A DNA stretch of 10,547 bases from CAYMCV01 sp964389005 (GTDB taxonomy: Bacteria; Bacillota; Clostridia; Lachnospirales; Lachnospiraceae), in assembly GCA_964389005.1 (NCBI GenBank), contig CAYMCV010000088.1, positions 1 through 10,547 of the forward strand, given 5' to 3'. Under the pieces are notes generated by a model. That model searched no databases and was not told the origin of the DNA. It saw nothing but the letters and a program-made list of their open reading frames with translations. Within the stretch, counting starts at the first letter, position 1. Every line of letters begins with the position of its first letter. Both the position numbers and the translations under genes were made by a program. This document shows, one piece after another, positions 6,816-10,547 of the stretch.

Positions 6816-6845
6816 ACCGTTCACACAATCGAAAAGACCGTTCAT
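6816..6845 (+). promoter_or_regulatory. LytTR-type direct-repeat binding site
   Basis: ACCGTTCAC (6816-6824) and ACCGTTCAT (6837-6845) are direct repeats separated by exactly 12 bases, so their starts are 21 bases or two helical turns apart. The published LytTR consensus is [TA][AC][CA]GTTN[AG][TG], twice, with a 12-13 base gap. The first copy matches 8/9 and the second 9/9. The site lies 56 bases before the LytTR gene, so autoregulation is likely. It sits downstream of the predicted rightward promoter (which would suggest repression) and about 90 bases upstream of the leftward -35. A TTCACA / TGTGAA inverted pair (6820-6825, 6845-6850) overlaps it. Confidence 0.7.
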
Positions 6846-6900
6846 GTGAAATGGATTTCTTTTTCGGGGAGAGTGTTTTACGATAAGGAGGAAGTAAGAA

Positions 6901-7356
6901 GTGAAGGTTGATTTTTACATCAATGAGAAGTTTCGGGAGCCGGAAATCCATATTTGTAATTGCGAGATGAATGAAGAACTGCGTGCCGTTGCAGAGACCG
7001 TATCCGCGGCGCTGAATGACTGTTTCATTGCGTATCGCGAGAATGAGGCTGTCTCCGTAAACTGTGACAAAATGATTCGAATTTACGCGCAGAATCAAAA
7101 AACCTTCGTTCAGACTGCGCAGGGAGAGTTCGTACTGCATGAGAAACTTTACGAATTGGAAACGCGCTTGGAGCGCAATCGATTCGTCCGCATTTCCAAG
7201 TCGGAACTTGTGAATCTGCGGATGGTGGAGCGGCTTGACACCTCATTGACCGGGACCATCAAAATGTACTTGCGGGGCGGAATCGAGACTTATGTATCCA
7301 GAAGAAACGTCACCAAAATCAAGCAAATGCTGGGGATGAAAGGAGGCAAATCATGA
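6901..7356 (+). CDS. Stand-alone LytTR-domain transcriptional regulator
   Basis: 151 residues, with GTG start and AAGGAGG at 6885-6891, 9 bases upstream. The C-terminal LytTR DNA-binding domain covers about 50-147. It shows FVRISKSELVNL (95-106) after the RLERNR turn, and YVSRRNVTKIKQML (131-144). The first ~50 residues are too short for a receiver domain, so this is not a two-component response regulator. It matches the short LytTR proteins whose activity is set by a membrane partner, such as HdrR and BrsR of Streptococcus mutans. The stop overlaps the next start as ATGA, which couples it to the DUF3021 protein. A LytTR-type site stands directly upstream. It probably regulates its own operon and perhaps the divergent SGNH gene. 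Confidence 0.9.
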   Translation: MKVDFYINEKFREPEIHICNCEMNEELRAVAETVSAALNDCFIAYRENEAVSVNCDKMIRIYAQNQKTFVQTAQGEFVLHEKLYELETRLERNRFVRISKSELVNLRMVERLDTSLTGTIKMYLRGGIETYVSRRNVTKIKQMLGMKGGKS

Positions 7357-7823
7357 AGAAAACAATTTTTACACGAGCGATGACGAGTTTTGCATTCAGC
7401 GTCTTGATTGCACAAGTTGTCATGCTGATACTCGATGTACTGATCAAAGATTATGCGCCTCTGGTGCCCGCCTTTGCGCAACGGTTTTCAAGCGATACCG
7501 TCGCACTTTCCGTTAATAACATTCTAATCGGCGTCATCGGTGCGGTGTTTGGCGGTGCAAGCATTATATTTGAGATTGAGAAATGGAGTTTTTTGAAGCA
7601 GGGAATCCTGCACTTTCTCATTACGACGGCGGTCTGGTTGCCGATTGCCATGTTACTTTGGGGACTGTATCTATATCCGACAGCAGCGATTTCTACATCG
7701 GTCAGCTTTGCCGTAACATACGGAATTACATGGGTTGCAAGATATTTATCCTGCAAAAAAACCATTGTCGATATCAACCAACAACTCAAAACGATACATG
7801 CAGATGAGGACGATGCATCGTAG
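7353..7823 (+). CDS. DUF3021 membrane protein, probable LytTR partner/inhibitor
   Basis: 156 residues with four hydrophobic segments at about 10-31, 55-73, 85-107 and 111-132, and a short polar C-terminal tail facing the cytoplasm (KKTIVDINQQL...DEDDAS). The pattern of small residues in segment 2 (IGVIGAVFGGASIIFE), then W78 and H87 before segment 3, fits DUF3021. These proteins are regularly encoded beside stand-alone LytTR regulators. By analogy with the HdrRM and BrsRM systems, the membrane protein would hold the LytTR protein inactive until a membrane signal arrives; this is inference, as nothing in the sequence identifies the signal. AAGGAGG lies 7 bases upstream of the ATG, and the start overlaps the LytTR stop by 4 bases. 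Confidence 0.8.
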   Translation: MKKTIFTRAMTSFAFSVLIAQVVMLILDVLIKDYAPLVPAFAQRFSSDTVALSVNNILIGVIGAVFGGASIIFEIEKWSFLKQGILHFLITTAVWLPIAMLLWGLYLYPTAAISTSVSFAVTYGITWVARYLSCKKTIVDINQQLKTIHADEDDAS

Positions 7824-7825
7824 AC

Positions 7826-7831
7826 GGGAGG
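7826..7831 (+). promoter_or_regulatory. Ribosome binding site fixing the ABC ATPase start
   Basis: GGGAGG lies 5 bases before the ATG at 7837. The same frame is open back to an ATG at 7735 inside the DUF3021 gene, but that ATG has no ribosome binding site and would add 34 residues foreign to ABC ATPases. Confidence 0.75.
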
Positions 7832-7836
7832 CCATC

Positions 7837-8691
7837 ATGAACGCATTGGAAGTCAAAGGACTGGTAAAAAAGTATGAATCATTCGAATTGAAGGATGTCA
7901 CTTTTCAAGTAAAAGAAAAGTCCATCATGGGGTTCATCGGCAGAAACGGAGCCGGTAAAACCACCACTTTAAAATCGTTGCTCAACCAGATTCATCCGGA
8001 AAAAGGTGAGATTCTCTTTTTCGGAAAAGAGTTTGCGCAGCACGAGCTGGAAATCAAGAAAGCGATTGCTTTTGTTTCCGGCGGTGTTAATTTTTATCCG
8101 CGTAAAACGCTAAAAACTATTACAGATGTAACGAAACGCTTCTACGAGAACTGGGATGACGCTGCTTATCGAAAGTACATGGAACTGTTTGCACTCAAAG
8201 AGGAGAAACGCACGGATGACTTGTCCGAAGGCATGAAAGTGAAGTATATGCTGGCGTTGGCGCTTTCGCATCACGCGCGGCTCTTGATTCTCGATGAGCC
8301 GACTAGCGGTTTGGACCCTGTCTCCAGAGATGAACTTTTGGAGGTTTTCATGGATCTTGTGGAGAAAGAAGATGTGACGATTCTATTTTCGACGCATATC
8401 ACTTCGGATCTGGACAAATGTGCCGATTTTATCACTTATATCAAAAACGGTGAGATTCAGGCTTGCACATCGGTTCGCGAGTTCACGGCGAATTACAAAC
8501 AGGTCAAAGGGCTTTCGGAGCGGATGCCGGCAGGCATGAAGGAAGCGCTCATCGGATTCAAAGAGCATTCGGGGGAGTTCAATGCAACCGTATTTACAAA
8601 AGACGTACAGAAGGAGTGGCATGAGATACCGGAGATTTCCATTGCGGATGCCACACTGGAAGACATCATGATTCACTTTGAACGTGAATAG
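7837..8691 (+). CDS. ABC transporter ATP-binding protein, YtrB/BcrA-like
   Basis: 284 residues from the ATG at 7837. Motifs are Walker A GRNGAGKTT (35-43), signature LSEGMKVKYMLALAL (129-143), Walker B LLILDEP with D153/E154 (149-155), D-loop SGLD (157-160), and H-loop H187 in STHI. Expected Q-loop glutamine is absent: the stretch reads AFVSGGVNFYPRKT (78-91). The LSEGM(K/R)xK signature is common in the YtrB-type family that pairs with small ABC-2 permeases. The C-terminal ~80 residues are an extra domain typical of the group. It starts 13 bases after the DUF3021 gene and ends 15 bases before the permease, so it powers that permease, probably as a homodimer. In many YtrB-type operons the regulator is GntR-type; here it is LytTR with DUF3021. 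The cargo is unknown; a peptide antibiotic, a lipid or an envelope precursor are possibilities. Confidence 0.92.
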   Translation: MNALEVKGLVKKYESFELKDVTFQVKEKSIMGFIGRNGAGKTTTLKSLLNQIHPEKGEILFFGKEFAQHELEIKKAIAFVSGGVNFYPRKTLKTITDVTKRFYENWDDAAYRKYMELFALKEEKRTDDLSEGMKVKYMLALALSHHARLLILDEPTSGLDPVSRDELLEVFMDLVEKEDVTILFSTHITSDLDKCADFITYIKNGEIQACTSVREFTANYKQVKGLSERMPAGMKEALIGFKEHSGEFNATVFTKDVQKEWHEIPEISIADATLEDIMIHFERE

Positions 8692-8693
8692 AT

Positions 8694-8700
8694 GAGGAGG
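8694..8700 (+). promoter_or_regulatory. Ribosome binding site fixing the permease start
   Basis: GAGGAGG lies 6 bases before the ATG at 8707. The earlier in-frame ATG at 8692 has this site inside its own first codons, so it is unlikely to be used. Confidence 0.8.
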
Positions 8701-8706
8701 CTTACG

Positions 8707-9360
8707 ATGAAAAATTTACTGTACAAAGAGTTGAAACTTTTTACCAATCCGATGAATTTTCTCTTTTTGCCTTTGATGGCGATGATTATGATTCCGTCTT
8801 ACCCGTACTATGTCGGCTTCTTCTATATACTGCTCGGCCTGTTCTTCTCGTTTCAGTTCGGGCGTGAAAACAAGGATTTGGTGTATATGATTACCCTTCC
8901 GATTCCGAAGAAAGACGTAGTTAAGGCGAAATACATGTTTACAGTCTTGCTTGAGGCGTTTGCATTCTTGCTCGGAACGATTCTCGTAATCATTCGCTGC
9001 ACCGTTGCGAAGTATCCCAATCAGGCCGGTATCGATGCCAATGTGGCATTTCTTGGCTTGAGCCTTGTAATGTTGGCATTGTTTAACCTTGTATTCTTGG
9101 GCGGATATTTCAAGAATGTATATAAAGTCGGCGGAGCATTCCTCAAAGGATGCATTGCGGTATTTTCCTTTATCGTGGTTGCGGAGGCATCGGTGCATGT
9201 GCTTGCAGGCATGACCGGAAGCTGCTTCTATGACAGCACACTGCCGCAGGATATGTTGTTGCAGATTCCGATTCTGGCGGGCGGACTTTTGTTCTATGTG
9301 TTGAGCGTGGTACTTGGTTACAGAAGAGATGTGAAACGGTTTGCGGCGCAGGATTTGTAG
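8707..9360 (+). CDS. ABC-2 type permease subunit (ABC2_membrane_5-like)
   Basis: 217 residues with about six hydrophobic segments: two between ~16 and 52, one at ~78-98, one at ~112-133, one at ~146-168, and one at ~186-204. After segment 2 comes GRENKDLVYMITLPIPKKD (52-70) and then VVKAKYMF. This basic-acidic amphipathic stretch with a conserved LP and K/R-x2-V-x2-KY pattern marks small ABC-2 permeases of the PF13346 type, where it forms the coupling region to the ATPase. The N-terminus begins MKNLLYKELKL, which is also usual for the family. A half-size permease next to a single ATPase implies a homodimeric exporter. It is followed after 15 bases by the acyltransferase gene with no terminator between them. 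Confidence 0.85.
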   Translation: MKNLLYKELKLFTNPMNFLFLPLMAMIMIPSYPYYVGFFYILLGLFFSFQFGRENKDLVYMITLPIPKKDVVKAKYMFTVLLEAFAFLLGTILVIIRCTVAKYPNQAGIDANVAFLGLSLVMLALFNLVFLGGYFKNVYKVGGAFLKGCIAVFSFIVVAEASVHVLAGMTGSCFYDSTLPQDMLLQIPILAGGLLFYVLSVVLGYRRDVKRFAAQDL

Positions 9361-9375
9361 GCGGAGGAGAAGCTT

Positions 9376-10479
9376 ATGAGAAAATACTTTTTGGATAATA
9401 TCAGATGGGCAACCGTGATATTGGTGTTGGTTTATCATGTTTTTTATCTGTATAACAGCGTAGGTGTATTCGGCGGAATCGGTGGGTTTTCCGAAGTTCA
9501 ATATCAGGACGGCTTCCTCTGCTTTGTCTATCCGTGGTTCATGGCACTGCTGTTTCTGATTGCGGGCATCAGCTCACGTTACGCGTTGCAAAAAAGAACG
9601 CATAAGGAGTTCATCAAGGATAAAACCGCGAAATTGTTGGTTCCGTCCACACTCGGCTTATTTGTTTATCATTTTGTTGGTGGCTACTTAAACATCAAAT
9701 TCGGTGGCGGACTTGAGTATATGCCGGATTTCCTCGTGTATCCCATATCGGTGTTGAGCGGAGTCGGGCCGTTGTGGTTCATTCAATTATTGTATGTGTT
9801 TTCGTTGCTGCTCGTCTTGATTCGCAAAATCGATTCCAAGGAGAAATTGTATCGGCTATGCGCCAAAAGTAATTTGCTCGTTGTGGTGTTGCTCGTATTT
9901 CCGGTATTTTTATCGGCACAGATTCTGAATGCACCGGTGATTACCACATATCGCTTCGGAATTTACTTCATGGTTTATTTGCTCGGATACTTCGTATTCT
10001 CGCATGACGAGGTGCAGGAGAAATTGGAGAAATATCGCTTCTGGTTTCTGGTTCCGGCGGTTGTATTGGCTGTCTTTTATGTCATTTTTAACTTCAATAC
10101 CGACTATACGGCATCCGGGTTGCTGCGAAGTTTGTTTACAAATGTCTACCTTTGGTTTGCGATTCTGGCGATTCTCGGCTGCGGCAGGGCGTGGTGTAAT
10201 AAGACGAATCGATTCGCTAACTACATGTCCAAGACGAGTTTCGGCGTATATGTGGTGCACTATTCGATTACGCTGGTGGTGTGCTATCTGCTGAAAACTT
10301 ACCTTCCGGTGCCCCCGGCGGTCATTTATGTGTTGGCGATTGTTTTCATCATGGGATTGTCGTTTGGTGTATATGAGTTGTTGCGTCGTATTCCGGTGAT
10401 TCGGTACCTGATGTTCGGAATTCGCGGGAAGAAGCGTGAAAAGGTCGGCTCAAGTGATGTGGCGGGAACAGTGAAATAG
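9376..10479 (+). CDS. Acyltransferase family 3 (AT3) membrane protein
   Basis: 367 residues with about ten hydrophobic segments. The first shows DNIRWATVILVLVYH with R10 and H21, the R-X10-H motif essential in AT3 enzymes. Further matches are FLIAGISSRYAL (60-71), KTAKLLVPST (83-92, the usual R/KLLxP motif), GPLWFIQLLY (131-140) and, near the end, FGVYVVHYSI. AT3 proteins move acyl groups from a cytoplasmic acyl-CoA across the membrane onto sugars, lipids or peptidoglycan, often handing them to an SGNH domain fused or encoded nearby. This protein has no fused SGNH domain, but a separate SGNH protein is encoded divergently at 5376-6659. GGAGGAG at 9362-9368 precedes the ATG. It is the last recognisable gene of the LytTR operon, 15 bases after the permease. 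The acceptor is unknown. Confidence 0.9.
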   Translation: MRKYFLDNIRWATVILVLVYHVFYLYNSVGVFGGIGGFSEVQYQDGFLCFVYPWFMALLFLIAGISSRYALQKRTHKEFIKDKTAKLLVPSTLGLFVYHFVGGYLNIKFGGGLEYMPDFLVYPISVLSGVGPLWFIQLLYVFSLLLVLIRKIDSKEKLYRLCAKSNLLVVVLLVFPVFLSAQILNAPVITTYRFGIYFMVYLLGYFVFSHDEVQEKLEKYRFWFLVPAVVLAVFYVIFNFNTDYTASGLLRSLFTNVYLWFAILAILGCGRAWCNKTNRFANYMSKTSFGVYVVHYSITLVVCYLLKTYLPVPPAVIYVLAIVFIMGLSFGVYELLRRIPVIRYLMFGIRGKKREKVGSSDVAGTVK

Positions 10480-10502
10480 CATTGGTTCCTTCTGAGGGAA
10501 TG

Positions 10503-10547
10503 ATGATTGTGCAAAAAGGGCCTGATATGGCTAAAAGGTCAATTCGG
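10503..10547 (+). CDS. Possible start of a further gene, cut by window end
   Basis: An ATG at 10503 (also 10500) is followed by an open frame to the window edge, beginning MIVQKGPDMAKRSIR. GAGGG at 10494-10498 could serve as the ribosome binding site. A second in-frame ATG at 10527 has AAAGGG 7 bases upstream. It lies only 23 bases after the AT3 stop, so it could extend the operon. Fifteen codons are too few to identify it, and chance is quite possible. Confidence 0.25.
   Translation, partial: MIVQKGPDMAKRSIR

Noticed and set aside
6879..6884. TACGAT as a -10 box directly before the LytTR gene, which would put the LytTR repeats upstream of the promoter
   Set aside because: Transcription would start within or after the AAGGAGG ribosome binding site at 6885-6891, and there is no credible -35 box 17 bases upstream.
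6660..6900. A riboswitch or small RNA in the 241-base divergent region
   Set aside because: The region is accounted for by two promoters, a palindrome and LytTR repeats. I see no conserved riboswitch core or strong terminator hairpin.
7735..7836. Upstream extension of the ABC ATPase frame to an ATG at 7735
   Set aside because: It lies inside the DUF3021 gene, lacks a ribosome binding site, and adds residues unlike any ABC ATPase N-terminus. ATG 7837 has GGGAGG 5 bases upstream and begins directly with the usual MNALEVKGLVKKY.
8716..9501. Long minus-strand open frame of 261 codons opposite the permease
   Set aside because: It is rich in H, Q, N and R, typical of an antisense shadow of a membrane-protein gene. 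It has no recognisable domain, and both genes on the other strand are convincing.
10486..10500. TTCCT / GGGAA hairpin after the AT3 gene as a terminator
   Set aside because: The stem is only five pairs, one of them a G-T, and no T-run follows. The operon may continue past the window.
1..10547. tRNA or rRNA genes, CRISPR repeats, insertion-sequence ends or transposase genes
   Set aside because: I found no cloverleaf, no regularly spaced long repeats, and no transposase or integrase motifs. The only tandem repeat is the coding 12-mer at 1446.

Overview
The window looks like chromosome from a low-to-mid GC Firmicute, most likely a clostridial relative of the Lachnospiraceae. The reasons are strong AGGAGG-type ribosome binding sites before almost every gene, extended -10 promoters with 17-base spacers, and the gene content: a stand-alone LytTR regulator paired with a DUF3021 membrane protein, a DUF6020-like polytopic protein, and an AlbA_2 / HATPase_c_4 regulator. 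This placement is an inference from style and content. No ribosomal or other marker gene is present.

Four blocks are visible. (1) Positions 1-1727 are clearly more AT-rich. They hold unresolved coding remnants at the left edge and one complete AlbA_2 / ATPase-like / winged-helix protein with a 12-base tandem repeat. (2) Positions 1823-5308 form a tight three-gene rightward operon: a non-hydrolysing UDP-sugar 2-epimerase of the FnlC/Cap5G type, a 577-residue membrane protein resembling DUF6020 or GT-C glycosyltransferases, and a NodB-type deacetylase with no signal peptide. The genes overlap by 4 and 14 bases, and a good promoter lies at 1749-1777. (3) Positions 5376-6659 encode, leftward, a membrane-anchored SGNH/GDSL hydrolase. 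(4) Positions 6901-10479 form a five-gene rightward operon: LytTR regulator, DUF3021 membrane protein, ABC ATPase, ABC-2 permease, acyltransferase-3 (AT3).

The 241-base divergent region 6660-6900 is the regulatory centre. It carries a leftward promoter for the SGNH gene, a rightward promoter for the LytTR operon, and two 9-base direct repeats (ACCGTTCAC and ACCGTTCAT) separated by exactly 12 bases. That is the known architecture of a LytTR binding site. A LytTR regulator next to a DUF3021 partner, under its own LytTR-type site, fits a LytTR regulatory system (membrane inhibitor plus DNA-binding activator, as in HdrRM and BrsRM of Streptococcus mutans). Its apparent output here is an ABC exporter and an AT3 acyltransferase, possibly together with the divergent SGNH esterase or transferase.

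Read together, blocks 2-4 look like a cell-envelope glycan locus: precursor supply, sugar transfer or flipping, deacetylation and O-acylation. The last part appears to be under a LytTR membrane-signal switch. The functional linkage is an inference from order and motifs.
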